Notes under the pieces: generated by a model
The model's input: only the letters and a program-made list of their open reading frames with translations
Database searches by the model: none
Told to the model about the DNA's origin: nothing
Assembly (NCBI GenBank): GCA_019137255.1
Contig: WPDH01000100.1
Location: 124,001 to 188,000 of the forward strand
Length of the DNA: 64,000 nt
Source of the DNA: Corinectria fuckeliana
Taxonomy: Eukaryota > Ascomycota > Sordariomycetes > Hypocreales > Nectriaceae
Direction: 5' to 3'
Position numbers and translations under genes: made by a program
Shown: positions 22,405 to 33,607 of the stretch, piece by piece
How positions within the stretch are numbered: the stretch's first letter is position 1
How the letters are laid out: every line of letters begins with the position of its first letter

Positions 22405-22881
22405 TACCAATACAGTGCTGCATGAACCAATGAAAAGAAACTGAGGTCGTTCCTCAGTATGATTGGGTGAGGGTTAGAACCACACCGGAATGGGATGGCC
22501 ATGTATCAAGCCCGTTTTACTATTTCAAAAGATAAGCTTAGGCTTCAAAAGCCTCGATCCTGGCTTTTCCTTCTGCTTGTACGTAGTAGGCAGGGTGAAT
22601 GGTTATACGACCAGTTTTGTACGGTGATGCAGCCCTGGATTTTGAAGTGGCACAGTCAGGCTGGCAGCGTGCGGCAAGTTCTCAACAAAGCCGTGGGCGA
22701 TGAGGCGGTATAATAATAGCGATTGGCCTTTTTACTGGCACAAGTTCGGCAAGTGTTCTTCTTCCATGTGACCAGGCTCCAGAGATTCTTTTATTATGCT
22801 GGCTCGAAAGGGAACCTAGGTTACCTATGTTACACGCACACATAGTGTTTCTAGTGGTATCCCATGCAGTTGCCTCAACAA

Positions 22882-22955
22882 GGTTGGCCGAGCTCTTAAC
22901 AAGGGTTGGCCGAGCTGCAGTCTCGTATTGGCCAAGCTCTCAGCAATGGTTGGCA
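22882..22955 (+). repeat. Short tandem repeat of GGTTGGCCGAGCT
   Basis: Three and a half copies of a 22-24 bp unit starting GGTTGGCCGAGCT / GGTTGGCCGAGCT / TTGGCCAAGCT / GGTTGGC. GGCC and AGCT palindromes recur in each unit. Non-coding context. Confidence 0.65.
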
Positions 22956-23280
22956 GTTTCTTATTGGTTCTTGGTTATGCAGCGCAAAGCTGGTGAGCAC
23001 GAGGCCTTGGTGTAATTGGGGGAGGAAGGAGGGTGATTCTACATCACGCATTGCATTTGCATATCCCACGTCCTTTTGAGAGGTACGTAGAACACCCTGT
23101 CGGTGTAAGCTAGGAATTGTCGCTACTTCAATCACCACTTAGTTTGAGTGTGGCCGTAAGTATATACCATGCCTGGACACTGTCCAATATGTGCACTAAC
23201 CTTCGCCACCCACATAACGCAGCCTCACTGTCTGAAGAGGAGCCAATAGGATGAGCCTCGACGCCGATTTCGAAAAGATG

Positions 23281-23414
23281 CACGTGGGTGGGATAGCTTA
23301 CGATTCATTCCAGAAACTTACTCGGAGGACCAGCATTTGGAGGAAACCGGAGGACCATTTCGTTGCCTCGTCTCAATCAACGAAGGTACTCCAAATGTTG
23401 GACGGGTATAAATA
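23281..23414 (+). promoter_or_regulatory. Stress-type promoter: CACGTG, HSE-like site and TATA box
   Basis: CACGTG at 23281-23286. TTC-CA-GAA-AC-TTA at 23308-23320 has the exact 5-bp spacing of a heat-shock element, with one mismatch in the third unit. TATAAATA is at 23407-23414. A pyrimidine-rich leader runs from there to the ATG at 23587. The order and spacing suit an inducible gene. That the gene is heat or stress induced is inference. Confidence 0.5.
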
Positions 23415-23586
23415 GGCGTCTTGCCGTCTCTGTATCTAATGTGCTCTTCCATCTAGACCATAGCTGATTCCTCACCACATTTGTATGCGTATCAGCTCTC
23501 GTTACAACCATTCAGTCTCTTCTTGGTTCACCCTTGCCCGTGTTCCGTTGACACCGTGACGGCCCTTCACAATCTCACGTTCCAAC

Positions 23587-23857
23587 ATGTCTTCCTCCTC
23601 TGTTCCCCCCCCTACCTCTGCCACCGTTGGCCAGACGCAGTATGTCCAATGAGCTCTCTGTCGTCCCCTAGTAACGACTTGATGCTCATGTTCCCTCTAG
23701 GTCTCAGACCGGAAGCTCCATGCTCGCAGCCTTCATATACGACACATCATCCCTCCAAGACCGCCTTATACAAGCTTCGATCCGGACAGAGGGCGGTGCC
23801 AACCCTCCTCCCCCACAACCGAACCAGGGTCAGAACAATACAGCAGCGAGGATGTAA
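23587..23857 (+). CDS. Candidate spliced micro-protein (69 aa), unknown function
   Basis: Exons 23587-23639 and 23701-23857 join in frame across a 61-bp intron (GTATGT..CCCTCTAG) to 69 residues. The peptide starts MSSSSVPPPTSATVGQTQ, has a possible helix MLAAFIYDTSSLQDRLIQAS, then a Gly/Pro/Gln/Asn-rich tail. A second intron is possible: GTAAGC at 23854 to CTAG at 23911 would replace the last residue and stop with ILG and a new stop at 23919-23921. No signal peptide, membrane segment or known domain is seen. Support comes from the strong promoter signals upstream, good splice signals, and an ATG after a pyrimidine-rich leader. It could still be a non-coding transcript. Confidence 0.42.
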
Positions 23858-24183
23858 GCCGCAATGGAGCCAACATGTGTAAGGCCTATGTCTCTGATGC
23901 TGGTATGCTAGTCTGGGGTAGGCGGCGGCTGTCTGGCATCAAGCGTCTAAAGCGAGTTTATGCCATCATCGTACAAGAGCCAAGGGTCATTCCATATACT
24001 ATATCAAGTCAGTCAACTTAGATGTCAACACAAACGAGGAGAACTTTGTAGACAGAGAATTTGCGTCTATTTTTGCGCCTCGTGATGTACATTGTAGTTG
24101 CACACGTATAATTACACTTGATTGTACCTCCCTTGGTACATCTGTCACTGTCAACCACGTCCGCGAGGGTATTGCCGAGGAAC

Positions 24184-25366
24184 TTATTGCGGGGACACAG
24201 GAGGGGATATCGACGTCTCTGTCGCAGACGAAACCTCTGACACGCCAGCATCCTTCAGAGCGGCCTTCTTCTTTTGGGCGATAATGGCACCCAATTTCTC
24301 CAGCATCTCGTCTGTGAGTTCGGGCTCGCCCGCAGCCGCGCGGATCTCGCGCCGCATGGCGTTGAACTCCTGTAGAGGGGTCTGCATGGACAGCACTGAC
24401 TCCTGCCGGGCCTTCTTAGCCGCCTCCTCGGCCTCCCTCTTCTGGACGTACCAGCCCTCGTGTCGTGTTCGGAACTTGGAGTACTTGTTGCGCAGCTCGT
24501 CCAGGACCTGCTCGGGCATCGGCGGTGACAATAGGTTGTAGTAAAAGGTTCGGTCCTCGACCTGCTCACGTATGGTGTCTGCGACTTGGGTCGTGTATTC
24601 GGGAGCTTGCACCTCGGGCCAGGGGATCGCGACGTTGATTCCAGGAACCACACGATCCCACTTCTTTCCGTTTTCCCATCTCTCGAGAGTCATATTGGGC
24701 GACTTCATGTTCGGGGGTACTCCCTTGAGCTGGTGGATAACGGTGTCCTTCGTCACTCCTGTCTCGGGGTTGGTGATGGGATATACGAGCCGAATAGATC
24801 CGATTGAGATGGGCATAGGTTGAGAGCGGCTATCGTTACCAAACATACCGACAGAGATTGCCTGACCATAGCCATTAGCACAAGACGGGTATAAGAGCGA
24901 AGGAACATACCCGGTGATGAGTTTCCAATGTCACATGGCCGGATTGTAGGTTAATTGACTTGATGCGGTCAATCTTGCCGTGGTCAGGTCCGTCCAGGAT
25001 AACGACACGATCGCCGACCGCAAGGTTGAGCATCTTGGCTCCGCCAGCCCAAGCACACCTCTTCGCAAGGACCTCGGGACGGGGTGAGTAGAGGCCGTAG
25101 TTAGACCAGTCGGTTCGGACACTCTCAGCGAACATGCCGTAGCCATTGAATCCCAGATCACGCTTGGGGGCGATCGGCCCCATCTCCCAGTCCTCCGCCC
25201 GAGCACGGCGAGCGTCGAGTAAGTTCTCGCGGACCTCAGTAACGGCGCCCCTCAAGGCCTGTCGGTTTCGAAGCTTGTAGCCCTGGTGTTCGGCTTCCGC
25301 CCGTTTCTGCGCGCGGCGGCCGGCCTGGCGTTGGGCCTGGGCGACCCGCTTAGCGAGCTTCTGCAT
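24184..25366 (-). CDS. MRPL40: Mitochondrial large-subunit ribosomal protein uL24m
   Basis: Two exons (25366-24911 and 24861-24184; intron 49 bp) encode 377 residues. The basic N-terminus (MQKLAKRVAQAQRQAGRRAQ) suits a mitochondrial targeting sequence. The KOW motif GDRVVILDGPDHGKIDRIKS lies at about 116-135, followed by GHVTLETHHR and, after the splice, AISVGMFGN. IGSIRLVYPITNPETG and a long Lys/Glu-rich tail follow, as in fungal uL24m (yeast Mrpl40). It binds 23S-like rRNA near the exit tunnel. The frame extends to 25423, but the peptide before MQKL has no family support. A 326-bp stretch without features (23858-24183) separates its stop from the micro-gene. Confidence 0.9.
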
Positions 25367-28300
25367 GGTGCGGAGGAGGAGCTTTGGACGGTGATGGTGG
25401 AAGGGATTCGTAAGCTCTAGCAACCCATTGGACGGGATTGAGGTGCTGGCGACGAGCTATCGCGAAGGCGTGGATGGAATTCGTGGTGGAGTTGAAATTC
25501 TCGCCATGGTATCACGGAACTAGCCGTCGTGGTTTGCAAGTGCGGGGTGGGTGTTACACTGTCCGGTACGCACTGTCTTTGTGGCTGGCTCCACAGTACT
25601 AGAGAGGTGATAGCTTCACTTTCAAGATGGAGATCTTGTGCTCTCACGGAATCGTCCACGGTTTGCTTTCTTTTGATCTGACTGCCAAGCTCTGGAGCTT
25701 GTTCGCGTTTGTTTTTCTGTTCGATCAGATTGAAGCGTTCTTTCAATCCTGTAGTTGCCCCTCAGTGACGGCATCCAATCAATACCGGAACACTGATGTT
25801 CTTTTCAGTTTCATCCCTACGATTCAGAGTCACTTAGGTAGTCGACGTGCGGTTTTAAATTATTCGAACCAAGGAAACCCATTTCAGAGCATTATTACCG
25901 TCGATGCTGAGCATTTGTGCCTCGTTTCCCAGGCAATATCTGTGTTGAAGTACCAATGAATCCGGAATCCGGGCAAATGGTAGCCGCCAGCACAAACCCT
26001 TCTGGCACGTCACATTGCTCGGGTACGGGAGCACAAGGAGCTTCCGCAGTTATGGGGAGACAAGAAGCAAGCGAATGGCGCCCTTGGCGCAGTCCTTGGT
26101 TCCAATGGCCCGCGGGATATGAGATAAGCACGTGCTTGCTTTCCCAAGATCGTCACCAACGGAGGCCAGAACGGCTCCCTCCCAAATGGCAAGGGCAAAG
26201 AGATTGTCAAACTAGAAATAGAATGGGAAAAAGGAAGATGAACCACAATAAGAAACCGGAAATACGGACCCTTCAAGTGGGCGGTGGAAGACTGCAACTA
26301 ATAATAATAAGACAGACCACGACGCGAACGCATGGGATGGGTCTCATTACCCAAAATACATCCTAGATGACGCCAACCCAGAAGAGTTCAGTCAAGCAGA
26401 TTTAGAGAAATGCACGTGAACCCGGTACCTGAGTGCGAAGTACTGAAAGTAAACCAAGTGCTGTCCTCCATACTGGTCTCCGGAGACTTATTGCATGAGT
26501 CCTAGATTGCTGGGTCGGATGTAGGACTTTACCTCCACTCTTGCTGTTGTCTCGGTCTCGGTAAGTAACCAGCCACTGATGCGCACTGCTGCGTTGGGTC
26601 AGGACCGTGCATGCTGGCATGGGCCAGAGCTTGTGCCGACATCCATCACCTCACCTCACAGCTCCGGTCGCTACGCTACTTGGCTGGGTAAGTACCCAGC
26701 ATGGTCCTCCGTATTTAGCACGACACATATTTACCTACGTACTCCCGGACGCCAGGAAACCCACCAGAAAGCACAGCCAACGGAGGGCGTTGACTAGGGC
26801 AGGACAATCGGGATACTGGCGGCCGCGCGAGTATGTAGTAAGAGCTTCAACGAGATGCCCCGGGGGACGACGTTGGCTAGGTATGATAGCTAATTACGTG
26901 CTGGGTATGGCGCCAAGCAGGCCTCCGTCCGTCCACCAAGTCATCATATCCCCACGATCGGAGGGAGGTCAGATAGCGATGGATACGCACATAGCGCATC
27001 TAACAGGCCCGGAGACAGGGTCGCTCGTCAACATCAAACACCGAGCAAATCAGCCGCCCGGCTTTGGTGCCACGCCCAGTGACGTCCTGCGTGTTAGCAC
27101 CAAGATAGCGGACCCCAGTGCCAAATCCCCCAAGACAAGATCCCTCCCTAGCTGGACAGGCCAGATTCCAGACGGAGTGGCGGTCGTTATCCGTAGTCTA
27201 GAGCCCTTGCGGGTGTCAAAGTGAAGCGTGATGATGGCAGATGGTGGAGGCTGGTTCCAGTAGTGTCGTCCTGCCCGGATGACACAAGCCAAGCCACGGT
27301 TTCAACCTCGAGCTATTATGGATGGAGCTGGAGCCACGGATCGTGACCAGATGGTAATGAGCTGGGCAGGACAAAGAGAGGACCAGATCAGGACTGGAAA
27401 GCGGACCGTCAAGGACTGGCAGTACGGCTGCTGAGAGAGAAGCCAGCAGCCTCGTGATGATAGTAGTGGTAGTGTCTAGGACAGCGGCTGATTCTAGGAT
27501 TGTTCCCAGTACTGAGGAAAACAATCATACATAGTAAGCTTCGATACGTACATACCTGAGGTCGTATAAAGACAAGACGATGCATTGCACAAGCAGGCCC
27601 CTTCGAGCAATCCCTCAATCAAACGGTCAATCAAACCACCACGGCGACCACGGCGAACCCCATCGCCATCGACCCCTTCAATCTTCACGCGTTCATCCAA
27701 CCCTCCACCGAATCCATCCCGTCAACATCCGCTAATTAATTACCTATTTTTGCCCCCGTCACCCCGGTATCGACACGCGCACCCATTCACACCCCGAGTG
27801 CTGCTCGTTTCGGCTGACCGCCTGGTAACTGAGTGCGTTTTGTTTGACGGCGAATCCGTCCATCCATTCGTCGCTTGCATCAAACCAGCAAGCTACACGG
27901 CACAACACAGCCAGCTGCCGCAGCGGCCACTGAAGGTTTAGCGGAGGTTCGGTAGTAATTTGGGTCCATCGGTACTTCCTGCAGGCCAGGTACACACGCC
28001 CTCAGCCCCGGGGTCCTGGAACAGCACTGTTCACGTACTGTGCATCCCCGCTAATTGCCCTGGCTGGACAGTGCACAGCGAGTGGCTAGCACCCGTTGTT
28101 CGCTGTTGACGGTATTGTTGCCACTCACACGAGGGCCAACACACGCGCGCCGCTGCTGGTTGCCTCAGGATCCATCGCATACTTACGCGACCCCCTTTCG
28201 TGTCGCAAGCTCGCCAGGTACCGCCTTGGTGGCGCAGCCCGCAGAAAGGTACGTCCCCTGAAGCTCAAGCAGGACCCAGGGGGGAAACACCACCACGCCC

Positions 28301-29240
28301 GCCCCAGTGACGCAGCCCCGGCAACAACAAAGCGGTGCCGCCCGCCCGCTGGTGCATACTTACGCAGCTTTGGTAGTAGTGCCTGGTTCCTGGTGCCCTC
28401 CCTACTATTTCCTATGCCCGGAGAAAACTCTCAGTGCTTTAAGTACTTCGTGCACTTGTACGTACTGACATTTACTCGTCATCAGGAACCGTCCTTGTCA
28501 GGCAATTTCGCATCATCGACGACCCCCAACCATTCAAAGTCGTCGCCGGTTGGGTGCTTGCTTCGTGGTTGTTGCTCTGTTGCTACCGTACCAACGGGGG
28601 GAAAACACAGTACGGATTGCCGCGATTCACTGGCCCCGCCCGAGCTCCCCCAAGTACCCGTGGACCTCAATACGGCACTGAGACGCTGTCACTGCTCACC
28701 ACCAACCTTGTCCATTCGCCAGCAGCGCCAGCCCCCTCCCGTCAGCTCCCACCCGCTCAGTCCTAAGCCCACCAACAAGCCCACTCACTAACTACAAGCC
28801 CAGAGGTACCTGCCAGCCTAAGTACCTGCCACCTGCCTACCTACAGAACACACGCTGCACTGGCTTACCGCCTGGCTCCATTGCTTGAGTCTGGTCCTTG
28901 CTCCTCCTGGCACCTTGCACCTTGCACCTTGCCTATTCGTACCTTGCCTGCCTGGGGCCTGCTGCTTGCCTGCCTGCCTGCCTTACCTTTTTTCCTGTCC
29001 CTTTCCTCTCCCGCTACCCTACCCGACCTAAACCAAACCAAACCAAACCCCCTTCTGACGTCCTCTTTCCGCGTCCAACTTTCCTCCTCCTTCTCCATCC
29101 CATCCCCCATCGACCCGCAGCCGCCGCTCGCGTCCCATCTCGCACCACAACGCAACCTCTGCAACTCTCTCCTCTCACTCCGTCCCCGACCGCTCACCAA
29201 TCCATCCATTTCCATCCCCATCACCTTCAAAACAGACGCC
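25367..29240. other. Long intergenic region with RHO1 leader
   Basis: 3.9 kb with no gene I can support. The last 370 bp (28870-29240) form a pyrimidine-rich leader, with CACCTTG repeated three times at about 28911-28933, TGCC/CCTG repeats to about 28985 and a CCAAA repeat at about 29033-29049. ORFs here have no recognisable motif. This is typical of the large 5' region of RHO1-type genes; a 5' UTR intron may be present. Confidence 0.5.
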
Positions 29241-30378
29241 ATGGCTGAGATCCGCCGAAAGCTCGTCATTGTTGGCGACGGTGCCTGCGGCAAAACCTGC
29301 TTGTTGATGTGAGTTGGCCTGAAGCCCGCCCCCATCGGCGTCCCCCGTTTCCCCAGCCTGCCCATCCCATCCAGCCTTGGATGCTAGGCTTGGCCCTCTG
29401 ATACCTCCCTTCGCCGTCGCCATCTCCGTCCATCAAAAACTGACTCGTCTCCAGCGTCTTCTCCAAGGGCACTTTCCCTGAGGTAAGAATTGGCTCGACC
29501 GCTTCGTCGCTGTTCGCCCATCATCGCCGTTGAATTCCTCGGCCCCCATCATGACGACGTTTGTCTTGGGGGCGCGGACCCTTCATTTTCCATCCACTCT
29601 TCATCGCTCAGCAACCACAACGTGAACGCTCTCATCACCTTTCCTGCTGACTCTCCCTCTCCACAGGTCTATGTCCCCACCGTCTTCGAGAACTACGTCG
29701 CCGATGTCGAGGTCGATGGCAAGCACGTCGAGCTGGCCCTATGGGATACGGCTGGCCAGGAAGATTACGACCGTCTCCGACCCCTGTCCTACCCCGACTC
29801 CCACGTTATCCTGATCTGCTTCGCTGTCGACTCCCCCGATTCCCTCGACAACGTTCAGGAGAAGGTACGCTCATACTGCCACTGTCGCCGCCGCGGCATC
29901 CCCGACCGTCGTCTTGGATGAGGATTTGCTAATACGTGCCTCAACCTGCAGTGGATCTCCGAGGTTCTTCACTTCTGCCAGGGTCTCCCCATCATTCTCG
30001 TCGGCTGCAAGAAGGATTTGCGATACGACCAGAAGATCATTGAGGAGCTCCGAAAGACCAGCCAGAAGCCCGTTTCCCCTGAGGAGGTAAATCCACCCCC
30101 AACCATTCCATCTCCGGCTACGTCCATCTGGCCACCTAGGTGCCCATATCGATGTGCACTAGGGGACTAGGGAGACAGCCTTGATCCAAGACAGCCATCA
30201 CTAACCATATTGTGTCTAGGGTGAGGAGGTTCGCAAGAAGATTGGCGCCTACAAGTACCTCGAGTGCTCTGCCAAGACCAACGAGGGTGTCCGCGAGGTG
30301 TTCGAGCACGCCACCCGTGCTGCTCTCTTGTCCCGCAGCAGCCGCAGCAGCAAGCACAAGAAGTGCCTTGTCCTGTAA
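29241..30378 (+). CDS. RHO1: Rho1 GTPase
   Basis: Five exons (29241-29308, 29455-29482, 29667-29864, 29952-30086, 30220-30378) encode 195 residues. All G boxes are present: GDGACGKT (P-loop, about 14-21), the effector loop YVPTVFENYVADVEVDGK, WDTAGQEDYDRLRPLSY (switch II), VGCKKDL and ECSAKTNEGV. The C-terminus has a basic stretch (SSRSSKHKK) and the CaaX box CLVL. The final Leu predicts geranylgeranylation by type I transferase. Rho1 sits at the plasma membrane and is the regulatory subunit of beta-1,3-glucan synthase and the upstream switch for Pkc1 and formins. The 28-nt second exon is unusually small; intron positions are conserved in fungal rho genes. No residue expected for activity is missing. 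Confidence 0.98.
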
Positions 30379-32157
30379 CAGGGTCATCACCCTGTTGAGC
30401 GGAACGCACACCTACCTGTTTCGGCTCGACCCCGCGTGGTAATCCATCGTCGTTCCAGTTCACCCTCAACTTGGCCCCGGCTGTTCGGATGTTACGGGTT
30501 TGCGGCAGCCAGGAAGGCGACGGCTGTCGATGTGCATTGGTTTTCTCGGATCTGGAGTTTGATATCGTCTCGCCTCATGTCTGGGTCGTCAGCTCATACG
30601 CCAACCCCCCGTTTGACCGATGGTTCTCCTTGGCGAGGACCGCCGACTATGGATCTCTATAATAGGGGTCTAAGGGGCTGAACGGGGAGGGCGTCATGCT
30701 GTCTGAACCTCGTCATTTTTCTTATTACCAGTGGCAGGCGAGCGGGACCTTGTTTTATGTATCTCTGCGTATTTGCGTATGGGGGACGGCGGGCCAGATG
30801 TTATTTTGTGTTGGGGCTGCCGAGGAGGACGAGGATGGTCTTTCGACCTTGTTTCCTGCCTCTGACCCTGTGTCCCTCCCTTCTCCAGCGACCGGAGATG
30901 CTTGGGTTAATGAGGGTAGGGCCGGGGAGGAACGAGGAGAGGGAGGCGCCGTGGACTGGTTGCGCGCGAATACGTGTTTGTGTGTGGATACGGGGGTCCG
31001 ACTGGGGAATCCGAGTCGGGCCAGGCGATAAATCTTTTCATTTTCTCTCGAAGCCTCGAAACCGTTACTTAGACCATGGAGATGGGACATCTATTGCGTA
31101 AGGCCTGCCTGTTTAATCTCTGTTGTTTTTTGGCATACTGATTCGGATTGCTTTTGCGAGTGTGTATCTGCCCCCATGCATCTTGTCGTTTGTCGTGAGT
31201 GTTTGTCCTTCTAATATGGTTCACGCCTCTGTAGCCTCGCCTGTTTTATGCTGATGAGTTGTGGACGTCTCACTCCATGTAGATAGATGCCTGAATATGT
31301 CTACCCGAGTCGCCTCTTCATCTAAGAGCCGCTATCCATTTGCGACATCTCAAGATCCAGCCAGTCAAGTTAGATCGACTTGCACCATGTCTTTCTCTAG
31401 CTAGGCAACTGTCTGTCCATCTTCAACCCCACAGTGCCTCCTTGTGTCGATCTCCATCGTTGACTTGTCTAGCTGCCTTTGCTTCCCGTCTCCGTTGTTC
31501 GCTTCTGATGTTATTGCCGTGACGAGTAAGTAGTCTATTCCCTTGGCTATCCATCGGCGGTCATGTGCCGCCCGTCCCACCCACAGTTGCAGGCTTGCAG
31601 CTAGGCGCATTGCTCGAGGCCAAAGTCGCCGACGGTTAGGGCGGGTGATGTAATCCCCATCCAAAATTGCCTTGCCTTGCCCACCATTTAGTTAGGGTAG
31701 GTAGGTAGGTAGGCCGTTAGTCTCGGTACTGGGGCGCCCCGATGCACTGCCGCGGACCACTAAGGCTGACTGTGTCTAATCATCCTACGTACGCAGCCAG
31801 GGGGGGGGAGGGCGGGGTGGAACTTGTTATCAGACTCTGTTAGGGAGATGCGCTATCGATGAGGGCGGGGGCAGTCATGATCACGCTCACGGTATGGGAG
31901 TTTTTGGATGTTCATCATCATAATACTTCGTTTACTAACTAGGTGAGTGAGTGAATGAGTGAGCCTTGTAACCCCAAGGATGGCATCGTTCCCCATCCCC
32001 ACACCACACCATGCCATGCCATACTGCGCCAAGCCATCATCCTATGCTATCCCATCCCCAACGCAATGCAACGAAATTTCAGCCTCCCATGCAAACCACC
32101 ACGGGGGCCCTTCCCGGGTCCCTCGACGCCTTCGGGCACATCCAGCCTCCTCTAGCC
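30379..32157. other. RHO1 3' region and intergenic
   Basis: 1.8 kb without a supported gene. It holds a (GTAG)n run at about 31695-31712 and a run of nine G at 31801-31809. The 110-aa ORFs at 30755-31101 on both strands overlap and have no family signature. Confidence 0.5.
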
Positions 32158-32350
32158 TTAGACGGGGCAGTGCTGCTGAGTGGTTAGACTAGTCCGGGAG
32201 TTGAAGCTTGAGTGTAGAGAGAGAGAGAGAGAGAAGAAGAGAGGGGGTCCAACTCACGGCGCCGCAGCTGCCGCAGGTCTTGTTGTCGCCGTCGATGGAG
32301 GCGTTGCACGAGGGGCAGGTCTTGCCGTGGTAGTTGACGAGGGGCTCCAT
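32158..32350 (-). CDS. 35-residue zinc-ribbon micro-protein
   Basis: Exon 1 (32350-32258) reads MEPLVNYHGKTCPSCNASID and then ends in CGSCGA. After an 85-bp intron (GTGAGT donor), exon 2 (32172-32158) adds HCPV and a stop. The product has paired CxxC knuckles (CPSC and CGSC) plus a final Cys, the layout of a small zinc ribbon. The acceptor is CAGCAG (NAGNAG), so a variant with one extra Gln is possible. The intron carries a long CT run on the coding strand. Small proteins of this look are found in ascomycetes, but I know no function for them. Reading through the intron instead gives a longer low-complexity ORF, which I think is wrong. Confidence 0.6.
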
Positions 32351-33607
32351 GATGTTTCGAGTTGGCGTGTGAGTGTGCGTGTTTTCTAGTTGTTGTCGTT
32401 GTTGTTGAAAGAGTTTGGATCGTGGTTGGGTGTTTCTTGAAGAAAGGAGAAGGCGGAGTAAAAAAAGAAAAGGAGGGTGAAGGAGAGAGCAGAGCAAGGT
32501 CAATAAATAATAAATGCACTGCACTTCCCAAGACCCAACTTTCCTCTCACTTGACTGAATTTACGTAGACTCACTCACCCATCCTCCCAGCGGGCGGGGG
32601 GGGGTATCTAACCACCCAAAAAAGGGCGACCCAACCCATCAAAAGCGGGGGTTTTTCTCCCGTCACGTCGTGCATTTTGGCCCCGATGCTATTCGTCGGG
32701 TGGGAGGAGGGGGGATGGGTTGCTTCAATCAGCTGCCGGCTACGCTCAAGAAACAGCTACGGGGGGGACCTTAAAAGACCTAGCCTACTAATAGAGTACG
32801 AATAAACTACCTACCTAGGTACTCGGGCAGTTAGCAGGTCCGAATAGAAGTGCTAGGTAAGTTAGATAGGTAGGTAGGTAGCTTTGGGTTGGTAGGGCAA
32901 GGCTGGACCGAACAAAGCGGCATACCAAGAGGGAGAGGGGCGCGACGCCGGTGGGCCACTCGCAGGCCGCGGCGTCGGGTGAGGAACAGGTCATGTCGTG
33001 CCGTGATGGACACGGTGATGGTGATGGTGATGGTGACGGAGGCGGCGGGTTAAGAGCGGTGAAAGTGCAGTTATTAGAAGGCCCGGGAGTAATTAGTAAA
33101 ATGTCATCCAAAACAGTAACAGATGGTCCATCGTCGTCACATCCGAGCAATAGCATCGCAGCGAGGGGGACGAATTACGCACGCAATGAAACGCACTTCC
33201 CAAGTCCAGTCAGTATCCAGACCAAGCCAGGTCGGATTCCCATCTACTTACACGCCAAGCTCCAGCCCATGTCTTTGGTTGTTTTTTCTCCCCATGCATA
33301 ATGTAAAAAGGCTCCTAATTCTTGGTCCTCCTGTTGCTCACTTACAAAACGGCACCTCGGCGTCCCCCTCTCCCCCTGTAAAAATCGCACCGTATAAACC
33401 ACCCGAGGTGCGAGACCTAGTTCTACTGGGTCTATTTTATTTTTTTTCGTACAAAAGGGGAGCCCTGTAAAATAATCGTACATTCTTTTCAAGGATTGTT
33501 CTCTCCTAGTTCCGTCTATCCTGTCCGGCTTCGGCTTATTATGCACATGTCGCCGGCGCGTCCTTATCTGTTCATCATGTGTCAGTCCACGGCCCAGAAA
33601 CAATGCG
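32351..33607. other. Intergenic region, zinc-ribbon gene / transporter
   Basis: 1.26 kb with simple repeats: GTAG-type repeats at about 32865-32880, GGTGAT repeats at about 33015-33040 and G runs near 32595-32606. The promoter of the zinc-ribbon gene must lie at the left. No gene seen. Confidence 0.5.

Noticed and set aside
22882..22955. CRISPR-like array of GGTTGGCC units
   Set aside because: Units are adjacent, degenerate, lack unique spacers, and the genome is fungal.
28055..28791. Overlapping plus-strand ORFs upstream of RHO1
   Set aside because: No motif, low-complexity tails (Pro, Ser), and no splice-consistent extension; more likely RHO1 promoter.
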